A DNA stretch of 14,084 bases from CAYQLK01 sp964418515 (GTDB lineage: Bacteria; Patescibacteriota; Microgenomatia; CAYQLK01): NCBI GenBank assembly GCA_964418515.1, contig CAYQLK010000024.1:1-14084 (forward strand). The letters are read 5' to 3'. Below are positions 1 to 5,428 of the stretch, one piece after another. How positions within the stretch are numbered: the stretch's first letter is position 1; each line of letters opens with the position of its first letter. Under the pieces are notes generated by a model. That model was not told where the DNA came from. It made no database searches and saw only the letters and a list, made by a program, of their open reading frames with translations. The translations under genes and the position numbers were made by a program.

Positions 1-627
1 TTTGGCTCGAATGCTGTGACTATTACTGCTGGATTTTTCAATTCAATTTTTTCAGTTATGACAATGTTTGTTATTACTTTTTATTCACTTCTATATTGGG
101 AACAAATTACGAACATGATAAAGTCACTTTTTACAGGCGAAAATGAAAAAAGAGCTGAAAAGCTTATCAAGAACTTAGAGTTTGGACTTGGCGCTTGGGT
201 AAGAGGGCAAATAACCCTAGTCATAATTATTGGAGTAATAACCTATATTGGATTAGCGTTACTTGGTGTACCGTACGCCTTACCCTTGGCAATCGTTGCA
301 GGACTATCGGAAATTGTGCCAGTAATAGGTCCGATAGTTGGAGCAATCCCAGCAATTCTTGCGGGGTTTACTGTTTCCCCAATTATCGGTATTGCCACCG
401 TCGCACTGTATTTTGTAATTCAACAACTAGAAAATAATCTAATTGTTCCATCAGTAATGAGAAGAGCAATCGGTATTAATCCCTTGGTTACCATTCTGGC
501 ATTAATTATTGGAACAAAGCTTTATGGAATAATGGGGGCAGTGTTGGCTGTACCAGTTGCGGTCACAATTAAAATATTTGTAAACGAGTTTTTTGTCGGT
601 AGACTTCTAAAAACAAAGAAAGATTAA
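1..627 (+). CDS. AI-2E family transporter, C-terminal part (5' end outside window)
   Basis: This is the last ~208 residues of a multi-pass inner-membrane protein of the AI-2E transporter family (PF01594; TqsA/YdiK/YtvI-like), whose members are exporters or transporters with often unknown substrates. The frame is open from base 1 (F-G-S-N-A-V), so the gene begins upstream and the GTG at 16 is not a credible start. The family signature is clear: a hydrophilic, Lys/Glu-rich loop after the first visible membrane segment, then GVPYALPLAIVAGLSEIVP followed by the conserved IGPIVGAIPA stretch, and a final pair of helices with GINPLVTILALIIGTKLYG and MGAVLAVPVA. About five membrane segments are visible. 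It ends in TAA only 6 bp before the 3' end of the RNase P RNA on the other strand, so the two transcription units converge with essentially no spacer. Family assignment is firm; substrate unknown. Confidence 0.9.
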   Translation, partial: FGSNAVTITAGFFNSIFSVMTMFVITFYSLLYWEQITNMIKSLFTGENEKRAEKLIKNLEFGLGAWVRGQITLVIIIGVITYIGLALLGVPYALPLAIVAGLSEIVPVIGPIVGAIPAILAGFTVSPIIGIATVALYFVIQQLENNLIVPSVMRRAIGINPLVTILALIIGTKLYGIMGAVLAVPVAVTIKIFVNEFFVGRLLKTKKD

Positions 628-633
628 TTTTTA

Positions 634-970
634 TCAGGAAGCGAATAAGCCAGATTCTGTTTTAACGGCCATCTATCTAGTATTGCCAAAAGACAATATT
701 TCTAAGGTTTTCCCATTAGATGCCCAACTTTTAAACCTTGGCGCAAATACCTCAAACGGTTTATTTCGTGGTTGCTGCGGGGAGGATTGCCCGTTTCACT
801 CCTTCAAATAAATGAAGGCATCGTCACTGTTGCTCTCGTGTTCAGTTAATTCCGAACCCGCCTTGATAAATCAAGGACTAGCGCTTACGCGTCACCGTTT
901 ACACGGCGCACCCTTTGCACGCAGTCTGGACTTTCCTCTGTATTGCTACAGTAGCCGAGCTGCTTCCTGA
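634..970 (-). ncRNA. rnpB: RNase P RNA (bacterial type A-like)
   Basis: Catalytic RNA that removes 5' leaders from precursor tRNAs. Reading the minus strand, P1 is a perfect 9-bp pairing of TCAGGAAGC (970-962) with GCTTCCTGA (642-634). The universally conserved 5' block GAGGAAAGTCCAGAC lies at 938-924 and its P4 partner ACAGAATCTGGCTTA at 660-646. A short P3 hairpin CTGTA-GCAA-TACAG follows P2. ACGAGAGCAACAG and AGTGAAACGGGCAATCCTCC match the central conserved regions, and AAATAA leads to a P15-like stem whose loop holds GAGGTA (753-748), matching the GGU that pairs with the tRNA CCA end. An alternative pairing AAGGTTT/AAACCTT overlaps this stem, so the P15-P17 fold is uncertain. The length (337 nt) is typical. 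No clear U-run terminator follows; the 3' end is 6 bp from the transporter stop codon. Confidence 0.97.
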
Positions 971-978
971 CAACCATA

Positions 979-987
979 ATTATATCA
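979..987 (-). promoter_or_regulatory. Extended -10 promoter of rnpB
   Basis: On the minus strand the sequence reads TGATATAAT: a perfect TATAAT (984-979) preceded by TG one base upstream, the extended -10 form. Initiation 7-8 bases downstream would fall at about 971-972, exactly at the first base of the P1 helix of RNase P RNA (970). No convincing -35 hexamer is seen (the region is T-rich), which fits extended -10 promoters. Confidence 0.75.
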
Positions 988-1068
988 TTTATAACCAAAA
1001 TAAAAATACTCTAGGATATTAGTTAATCAAATTTTTATCCATAGCGATATTCGTATTATCTTGCGTTA

Positions 1069-1087
1069 GCTTCAGGTTTCCTGAAGC
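1069..1087. repeat. Short hairpin, 8-bp stem with TTT loop
   Basis: GCTTCAGG (1069-1076) pairs perfectly with CCTGAAGC (1080-1087) around a TTT loop; CGT (1064-1066) and ACG (1093-1095) can add an outer helix across an internal loop. There is no T-run on either side, so it is not a simple terminator. It sits within the repeat cluster upstream of comM and resembles REP-type palindromes in size. Confidence 0.6.
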
Positions 1088-1097
1088 GAAGGACGTA

Positions 1098-1149
1098 GCT
1101 CAAATACTAGATAATTTTGATAGAAGCATAAATTGCGCCGTATTTGAGC
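1098..1149. repeat. 10-bp perfect inverted repeat with 32-bp spacer
   Basis: GCTCAAATAC (1098-1107) is the exact reverse complement of GTATTTGAGC (1140-1149). The 32-bp spacer is AT-rich. It lies between the first and second TTCGTRTTATC copies, so hairpin, inverted repeat and flanking direct repeats together make a ~150-bp composite element. Confidence 0.6.
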
Positions 1150-1169
1150 GAGTAACTATTATTTACCTA

Positions 1170-1198
1170 TTGCAATATTCGTGTTATCTTCGTATTAT
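1170..1198 (+). promoter_or_regulatory. Candidate promoter for comM
   Basis: TTGCAA (1170-1175) and TATTAT (1193-1198) are separated by 17 bp, a sigma70-like arrangement with a moderate -35 and a 5/6 -10. The -10 lies inside the third TTCGTRTTATC copy and the second copy fills the spacer, so anything binding these motifs would block or assist polymerase. Initiation near 1205 gives a ~28-nt leader before ATG 1233. Confidence 0.45.
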
Positions 1199-1232
1199 CT
1201 ATACAAACCCTGCCTAATAATAAATATTGGGC

Positions 1233-2756
1233 ATGACTACAAAAATATTAACTACATCAGCATTACTCAAAAATTCCCTAGTCACCGTTGAAGTTGATCT
1301 AAACAATCACGGACTACCTAGCTTTGAAATTGTTGGTCTTGGAGATAAAACCGTTGAAGAGTCCAAGTCGAGAGTAAGATCCTCAATTGTTAATTCAGGT
1401 TTCAATTTCCCAATGCACCATTTAACTGTCAATCTAACCCCAGCCGATGCCAAAAAAGAAGGCTCACATTTTGATTTGGCGATATTAGTCGGCATTTTAT
1501 CTGCATCGGGTCAAATATCAATTGGCGAATACTCAAACTGGTTATTTTTTGGGGAAACCTATTTAGACGGACAACTTACTCTTTCTAAAGGAATTTTGTC
1601 AGAGCTGTTAACTGCAGAGAATTTGGGTCAGGTAAACATAATTGCCCCAATCTCATGCAAACCAGAAATTGAAAATTCGTTTCTCAATTTAAATGTCATC
1701 TTTGTCGATTCACTCCAAGCCGTATGTAGAATAATAAACGGGCTTGAAGTTCCGGAAATTTGTTCAATATCTGCAAAAAAAATTAAAAATAAAAACACAA
1801 ACCCTGAACTTGATTTTAAATATATTAAGGGACAGTCATTAGCAAAAAGGGCATTAGAAATTGCAGCAGCAGGAAGGCACAATGTGCTTTTTTATGGGCC
1901 ACCAGGAACAGGAAAAACTTTGCTAGCAAAAACATTTCCAACAATTCTTCCTGATTTAACCAGTCAAAAAGCGAAAGAAGTATATTCAATTTTTGTCGAC
2001 GCTAATCTTGAATCAAAAAGAGTTGAATATTTTACCCCTCCTTTTAGAAGTCCCCACCATTCTGCTTCCTTGGTTGGTATTGTTGGCGGCGGACCAAAAG
2101 CAAAACCCGGAGAACTATCACTTGCGCACAACGGAATTTTATTTTTAGATGAGATGTCAGAATTTCCGAGATCAATTCTTGAATCAATAAGACAGCCAAT
2201 GGAGGACCATGAAATATTAATTTCTAGATCAGGTAATAAGATTTCTTTTCCATCAGATTTTATTCTTGTTGGCTCAACTAATCCTTGTCCTTGCGGTTAT
2301 TATCGTAACCCACTAAAGGCATGTAGTTGCACATTTTCTCAGCTTGATAATTATAGAAAAAAACTATCTGGTCCGATTTTGGACAGAATTGATATCTTTG
2401 TCTCTGTCAATGATTTGCCACCTAGTGTCATGGTTTCAGCGGTGAATGAGGAGTCGTCAAACGTTATTAAGGCCAGAATTATTAACGCAGTCAATTTTGC
2501 AAAAGAAAGAAATAATAATGAGTTGGTTTATAACTCAAGATTATCGAATAAAAATCTAATTCAAAAAATTAATTTTGCCAAAAAAGATTTAGATTATTTT
2601 GTTGAAACAGTCGACAAGTTAAACTTATCACCAAGATCAATTTGTAAGATTTTGAAAGTTTCAAGAACGATCGCTGATTTGGATAAATCAACTTGTGTTG
2701 AGAAAAAACATTTTTCAGAAAGCCTAGCCTTTAAAATTAATCTTCCGAGTCTTTAA
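1233..2756 (+). CDS. comM: YifB/ComM-family Mg-chelatase-like AAA+ ATPase
   Basis: Hexameric AAA+ motor; ComM promotes branch migration of incoming DNA during natural transformation, while the older name is Mg chelatase-like YifB. The product is 507 residues, the normal family length. An N-terminal ribosomal S5/Lon-like domain (about 1-180) contains LPSFEIVGLGD and NLTPADAKKEGSHFDL. The ATPase core follows: Walker A GPPGTGKT (222-229), Walker B GILFLDEM (about 311-318), a sensor region with TNPCPCGYY and a second cysteine pair ACSC, and the arginine-rich LDRIDIFV. A C-terminal lid domain carries LSPRSICKILKVSRTIADL. I chose ATG 1233; the in-frame TTG at 1227 would add only two residues, and neither has a Shine-Dalgarno. 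The gene stands alone between the repeat cluster and a terminator. CPR bacteria commonly keep com genes, so a role in DNA uptake is plausible but inferred. Confidence 0.95.
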   Translation: MTTKILTTSALLKNSLVTVEVDLNNHGLPSFEIVGLGDKTVEESKSRVRSSIVNSGFNFPMHHLTVNLTPADAKKEGSHFDLAILVGILSASGQISIGEYSNWLFFGETYLDGQLTLSKGILSELLTAENLGQVNIIAPISCKPEIENSFLNLNVIFVDSLQAVCRIINGLEVPEICSISAKKIKNKNTNPELDFKYIKGQSLAKRALEIAAAGRHNVLFYGPPGTGKTLLAKTFPTILPDLTSQKAKEVYSIFVDANLESKRVEYFTPPFRSPHHSASLVGIVGGGPKAKPGELSLAHNGILFLDEMSEFPRSILESIRQPMEDHEILISRSGNKISFPSDFILVGSTNPCPCGYYRNPLKACSCTFSQLDNYRKKLSGPILDRIDIFVSVNDLPPSVMVSAVNEESSNVIKARIINAVNFAKERNNNELVYNSRLSNKNLIQKINFAKKDLDYFVETVDKLNLSPRSICKILKVSRTIADLDKSTCVEKKHFSESLAFKINLPSL

Positions 2757-2761
2757 TAAAA

Positions 2762-2832
2762 AAAGAAAATCCCCAACATAGTCATGTTTCTATTCAATGA
2801 AAGGAAACACTTTTTCTTTGGGGGTTTTCTTC
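2762..2832. terminator. Long two-tier hairpin, probable bidirectional terminator
   Basis: An outer 13-14 bp stem pairs AAGAAAATCCCCA (2763-2775) with TGGGGGTTTTCTT (2819-2831), with one T-G wobble. Inside, after a symmetric 8-nt internal loop, TGTTTC (2785-2790) pairs with GAAACA (2804-2809), then TTC/GAA closes an AAT loop. Minus-strand transcripts leaving the zinc-ribbon gene would end in the stem followed by TTTTTTTATT; plus-strand transcripts from comM get TTTTCTT within the 3' arm. It lies between two converging genes, as a shared terminator should. The two-tier form is longer than usual. Confidence 0.75.
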
Positions 2833-2853
2833 AGACGGTAATCCAATAGAAAA

Positions 2854-2997
2854 CTACTTGGATGCTCCGATTTTGTACATTCCACAACCACAAACTGGGC
2901 AATTACCCTTGGTTGCAGGTTTACCATTTTTCATAGTAACAGGTACTGGATCTTTCATCTCTCTTTTTGTACGACACTTAACGCAATATGCTTCCAT
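2854..2997 (-). CDS. Small zinc-ribbon protein, DUF5679 type
   Basis: A 47-residue protein, MEAYCVKCRTKREMKDP at its N-terminus, with two CxxC knuckles: Cys5-Cys8 and Cys34-Cys37 (CPVC), plus Cys39. A basic middle (VTMKNGKPATKGNCPVC) and a MYKIG end match the DUF5679 family as I know it, which is frequent in CPR and Chloroflexi genomes and has no assigned function; a single treble-clef or rubredoxin-like zinc ribbon is expected. It lies downstream of a small membrane-protein gene on the same strand (76-bp gap) and ends before the long terminator hairpin. It stands out in having a perfect 11-nt Shine-Dalgarno, suggesting high and independently tuned translation. Binding to RNA or ribosomes is only a guess from size and charge. 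Confidence 0.88.
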   Translation of the reverse strand: MEAYCVKCRTKREMKDPVPVTMKNGKPATKGNCPVCGCGMYKIGASK

Positions 2998-3005
2998 TTA
3001 TTCAT

Positions 3006-3016
3006 TCACCTCCTTT
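3006..3016 (-). promoter_or_regulatory. Perfect 11-nt Shine-Dalgarno of the zinc-ribbon gene
   Basis: On the minus strand, AAAGGAGGTGA is fully complementary to the 3' end of bacterial 16S rRNA as commonly conserved. It precedes ATG 2997 by 8 nt. A second ATG (3005-3003) directly abuts it, but that frame is unrelated to the zinc ribbon and soon closes. No other gene here has a comparable site. Confidence 0.85.
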
Positions 3017-3023
3017 TTGTATA

Positions 3024-3061
3024 TAGCCTCATTTGAGGCTAAGTTATGCCTGTAGCTACAG
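3024..3061. repeat. Hairpin and palindrome in the zinc-ribbon leader
   Basis: Two symmetric elements fill the 76-bp gap upstream of the zinc-ribbon gene. TAGCCTC/GAGGCTA (3024-3030 with 3035-3041) forms a 7-bp hairpin with a 4-nt loop ending 7 bp before the Shine-Dalgarno. CTGTAGCTACAG (3050-3061) is a perfect 12-bp palindrome further upstream. The hairpin could shape the leader RNA; the palindrome could be an operator. Neither is followed by a U-run. Confidence 0.55.
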
Positions 3062-3072
3062 TAGCACCTTTT

Positions 3073-3315
3073 TTAAAAGCTTGTCAAGCTTATGCAAATT
3101 TGTAGACTTAAAATCGCCACCGCAATGATTAAGACTTTAATTATGTCTGATTTAATATTTGGGATATCGCCATGAGTATTAATCGTTATTTCTTTCATAT
3201 CTGAATTGTTTTTGGTCTTAACCGTTAAACTCCGCTCATTTTTTGATGATCTAATTGCACCAGCTAGTTCTCTAAGTCTCCGTTCGTTTTGATTTATATT
3301 TTTTCGATATGCCAT
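3073..3315 (-). CDS. Small protein with C-terminal membrane anchor, unknown function
   Basis: I do not recognise this 80-residue protein. The N-terminal half is hydrophilic and basic (MAYRKNINQNERRLRELAG, then RSSKNERSLTVKTK). The last ~22 residues, from about IIKVLIIAVAILSLQICISL, form a single hydrophobic helix with almost nothing after it, so it looks tail-anchored with the basic part in the cytoplasm. It starts at ATG 3315 without a Shine-Dalgarno and is transcribed towards the zinc-ribbon gene, probably as one unit. A perfect 7-bp inverted repeat (AAGCTTG/CAAGCTT, 3077-3091) spans its last codons. The well-formed domain split and the co-directional neighbour favour a real gene, but a chance frame in this gap cannot be excluded. 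Confidence 0.6.
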   Translation of the reverse strand: MAYRKNINQNERRLRELAGAIRSSKNERSLTVKTKNNSDMKEITINTHGDIPNIKSDIIKVLIIAVAILSLQICISLTSF

Positions 3316-3581
3316 TTTGTTTGTTTTAGTTCAAGATTATTTTTAGTAAAAAGCCTACCTATATGATTTCTTCTTGCAGAAAAATTGTACAACACTTAAG
3401 AGGCTAAAGACCAATAACTTTAAATAAGCTATTCGAATTATTTTGAGATTAAGTACCGTTAAAGCTATTGAAAATAACTTGACTATTATGTATAAGTTAT
3501 CCAAAGGAAGAAAATTAAATACTAGTTAGTACTCCTGCCTTAAAAAAAACAAGTTTAAAATTTTATTTCAAAAATTTCCTA
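3316..3581. other. Intergenic region with divergent leaders
   Basis: This 266-bp gap separates the minus-strand small membrane protein from the plus-strand DUF3048 gene. It is strongly AT-rich, contains no credible coding frame, and carries one good plus-strand promoter candidate (3468-3496). I could not find a convincing promoter for the minus-strand unit. Confidence 0.6.
3468..3496 (+). promoter_or_regulatory. Candidate promoter of the DUF3048 gene
   Basis: TTGAAA (3468-3473) and TATAAG (3491-3496) are spaced by exactly 17 bp, with TG just before the -10. Both hexamers are close to the sigma70 consensus. Initiation near 3503 gives a ~80-nt leader to ATG 3582, with no Shine-Dalgarno near the start. 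Confidence 0.55.
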
Positions 3582-4739
3582 ATGCAAATCTTTAACAAGG
3601 GCCTTACCAGGGAAACTTTAATTGTCTCAAGTGTAGTTCTGTTTATACTTTCTACGGCGTCGTCGTTGGTTTTTTTCTCTAAAACTTCAGTTGGTAGCGG
3701 TTTAGTGTCGAAATCAGGATTTAATTTGACTGATAAATCTGGAGTTGATGAAGCTGGTGTTAAAGACCAGCCTTGTCCGCTAAATGGACAACTTCACACC
3801 AAAAATCAAAAAGATATTTGGGAAAAAAGACCACCTCTAGCTGTTATGGTAGAAAATTCAACTGATGCTAGACCTCAAGGGGGTTTAACTCATGCAGATG
3901 TTGTTTATGAGGCAGTTGCTGAAGGTGGAATAACTCGTTTTATGGCGATGTTCCTATGTCAAGATGCTGGAGACATTCATCCTGTTAGGTCCGCAAGAAC
4001 ATATTTTCTTGATTGGTTATCTGAATACAATGGCGCCCTTTATGCTCATGTCGGCGGAGCTAACACGCCAGGTCCAGCAAATGCTCTTGGACAAATTATT
4101 GATTATGGAATTCGCGACATGGATCAGTTTGGTCTAGGGTTTCCAACCTATTGGAGGGGCGCAGATCGTGTCGCCCCACACAATGTCCACACTACTACAG
4201 AAAAACTTTGGAAGGCTGGTTTAGATCGCGATTGGGGTCCCGAGGTTGATGGTGAAAGATGGGATGAGAGTTTTGTACCTTGGAAATTCAAAGACGATTC
4301 AGCGTCCACTGCCGCTACTGCCTCAAAAATATTCGTACCATTTTGGACACAATCAATTACCGATTACGGGGTTAACTGGACATATAATCCAACCACCAAT
4401 ACTTACGACAGAAGTCACACGAGTACGGGGGCTTTTGCAGACACAACTAACAATTTAACTACTTCTCCTAAGGTGGTTATCGTTCAGTTTCAAGAAGAGT
4501 CTGTCGCTGACGATGGATATGATGCCGGACAACATTTGCTTTACGACAATAAAGGTGTCGGAACTGGGCTACTGTTTCAAGACGGAACCGCAACAGCCAT
4601 AAAATGGAATAAAAAAACAAGACTTGATCGCTCTGTCTTTACTGATGCTAAAACAGGCAAAGAGGTAGAGTTAAATCGTGGACAAATTTGGGTTCAGACC
4701 GTGCCAACATTTTCCGAACAAGACGTAACTTACAATTAA
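3582..4739 (+). CDS. DUF3048 domain protein, YerB-like, membrane-anchored
   Basis: A 385-residue envelope protein of unknown biochemical role. Residues 12-31 form a signal anchor (ETLIVSSVVLFILSTASSLV), so the rest should lie outside the membrane; a low-complexity linker follows to about residue 75. The N-terminal DUF3048 domain (about 83-220) shows the typical RPPLAVMVENSTDARPQGGL, ADVVYEAVAEGGITRFMA and HPVRSARTYFLDW. The C-terminal domain (about 285-378) shows KVVIVQF, LLFQDGTATAIKW and LNRGQIWVQTVP, as in DUF3048_C. The length matches YerB-type proteins. It is monocistronic: a promoter lies ahead, and the next gene has its own regulatory region after an 86-bp gap. In Bacillus, YerB is a lipoprotein; here there is no lipobox cysteine next to the hydrophobic segment, so anchoring is by the helix or after signal cleavage. 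Confidence 0.9.
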   Translation: MQIFNKGLTRETLIVSSVVLFILSTASSLVFFSKTSVGSGLVSKSGFNLTDKSGVDEAGVKDQPCPLNGQLHTKNQKDIWEKRPPLAVMVENSTDARPQGGLTHADVVYEAVAEGGITRFMAMFLCQDAGDIHPVRSARTYFLDWLSEYNGALYAHVGGANTPGPANALGQIIDYGIRDMDQFGLGFPTYWRGADRVAPHNVHTTTEKLWKAGLDRDWGPEVDGERWDESFVPWKFKDDSASTAATASKIFVPFWTQSITDYGVNWTYNPTTNTYDRSHTSTGAFADTTNNLTTSPKVVIVQFQEESVADDGYDAGQHLLYDNKGVGTGLLFQDGTATAIKWNKKTRLDRSVFTDAKTGKEVELNRGQIWVQTVPTFSEQDVTYN

Positions 4740-4766
4740 ATTATTATTAATATACTTCTTCTCTGT

Positions 4767-4794
4767 TTAATCCCTTAATAATTTAGGGTAAAAT
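4767..4794 (+). promoter_or_regulatory. Candidate promoter of the regulator-secDF operon with embedded dyad
   Basis: TTAATC (4767-4772) and TAAAAT (4789-4794) lie 16 bp apart, a plausible though imperfect sigma70 promoter, giving a ~25-nt leader to ATG 4826. The spacer is filled by the 17-bp dyad CCCTTAATAATTTAGGG (4772-4788), in which 7 of 8 base positions are symmetric about A4780. It abuts the -10 box, where a bound dimer would block polymerase. The next gene encodes a winged-helix protein, so autoregulation is an attractive inference. TACAAT at 4800-4805 is an alternative -10. Confidence 0.45.
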
Positions 4795-4825
4795 AGTTGT
4801 ACAATTTCGCCTATCGACATTAAAG

Positions 4826-5422
4826 ATGCTTAAATATCTTATCGTTTCCAAAGTCAGAGTAAAAATACTCGAGCTATTACTTACTAACCCTAATGAGGTA
4901 TTTCATGTTCGTGAAATTACCAGAAGAACCAACGAAGAAATTAATGCGGTCAGGAGAGAGTTGTCGCATCTGGAAGATTCTGGTTTCTTAACTTCGGAAA
5001 GACGCGCCAATCGTTTGGTTTATTTTTTTAGATCTGACAATATTTTATATCAAGATTTACTTTCAATGGTCTACAAGACATCTGGATTAGGGGGGAAAAT
5101 TGTTAAAAACAAATCCAAGCTCGGCAAGATAAAATTTGCCACTCTATCTTTATCATTTGCAAAAGGTAAGCCATACAATCCAGATAAAATTGATTTGCTT
5201 GTAATAGGGGATGTTGCTTTAACAGATTTAGCAAAGATCGTTCGAGATGAGGAGATTAGAATTGAAAGAGAAATAAACTTTACTCCAATGACGGAGGAAG
5301 AATTTGTTTTCAGAAAAAATAGAACCGACCCGTTTATTGAAGAAGTGCTTAGATCCCCAAGGATTATGTTGATTGGGGATGAAGAAGACCTTTTGCGAGC
5401 CAAGGCAGCTGTTGTATCCTAG
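4826..5422 (+). CDS. Winged-helix regulator fused to a degenerate nucleotidyltransferase domain
   Basis: A 198-residue two-domain protein. Residues 1-70 form an ArsR/MarR-like winged helix: helix 1 RVKILELLLT, helix 2 FHVREITRRT, recognition helix NAVRRELSHLEDSGFL, and a wing ending LVYFF. Residues about 100-175 resemble the minimal nucleotidyltransferase fold. Its signature region LSFAKGKPYNPDKIDLLV (109-126) aligns with the family pattern GSxxRG...SDxDLLV, but Gly of GS is Leu and the first catalytic Asp is Lys; only Ser and the second Asp remain. It is therefore probably inactive as an enzyme and may serve as a ligand-binding or dimerisation part. Such fusions are familiar in CPR and archaea. 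It is first in a tight run with secD (6-bp gap) and may repress its own promoter through the dyad at 4772-4788. The target is unknown. Confidence 0.8.
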   Translation: MLKYLIVSKVRVKILELLLTNPNEVFHVREITRRTNEEINAVRRELSHLEDSGFLTSERRANRLVYFFRSDNILYQDLLSMVYKTSGLGGKIVKNKSKLGKIKFATLSLSFAKGKPYNPDKIDLLVIGDVALTDLAKIVRDEEIRIEREINFTPMTEEEFVFRKNRTDPFIEEVLRSPRIMLIGDEEDLLRAKAAVVS

Positions 5423-5428
5423 AGATAT

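Larger units (their letters stand above)
1050..1200. repeat. Intergenic cluster of TTCGTRTTATC motifs
   Basis: The 262-bp gap between rnpB and comM holds three copies of TTCGTRTTATCT: 1050-1061, 1178-1189 and 1189-1200. The last two are head-to-tail with an 11-bp period (about one helical turn). Copies 1 and 2 share a longer core, TATTCGTRTTATCTT. Between them lie a hairpin and a 10-bp inverted repeat, annotated separately. No open frame of note covers the cluster. It could be a set of protein-binding sites, or a small genome-wide intergenic repeat; the sequence alone does not decide. Confidence 0.6.

Noticed and set aside
1098..1149. Insertion sequence with terminal inverted repeats
   Set aside because: The element is only 52 bp, codes for nothing, and shows no target-site duplication directly at the arms.
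1050..1200. CRISPR array
   Set aside because: Only three short copies exist, two directly abutting; there are no regular spacers and no cas genes.
2858..3055. Plus-strand frame of 65 codons over the zinc-ribbon gene
   Set aside because: It is antisense to a frame with two CxxC knuckles and a perfect Shine-Dalgarno; the plus-strand product has no recognisable pattern.
3077..3091. Intrinsic terminator at the end of the small membrane-protein gene
   Set aside because: The 7-bp stem overlaps the stop codon and is followed on the minus strand by TTTAAAAAAGG, not a continuous T-run.
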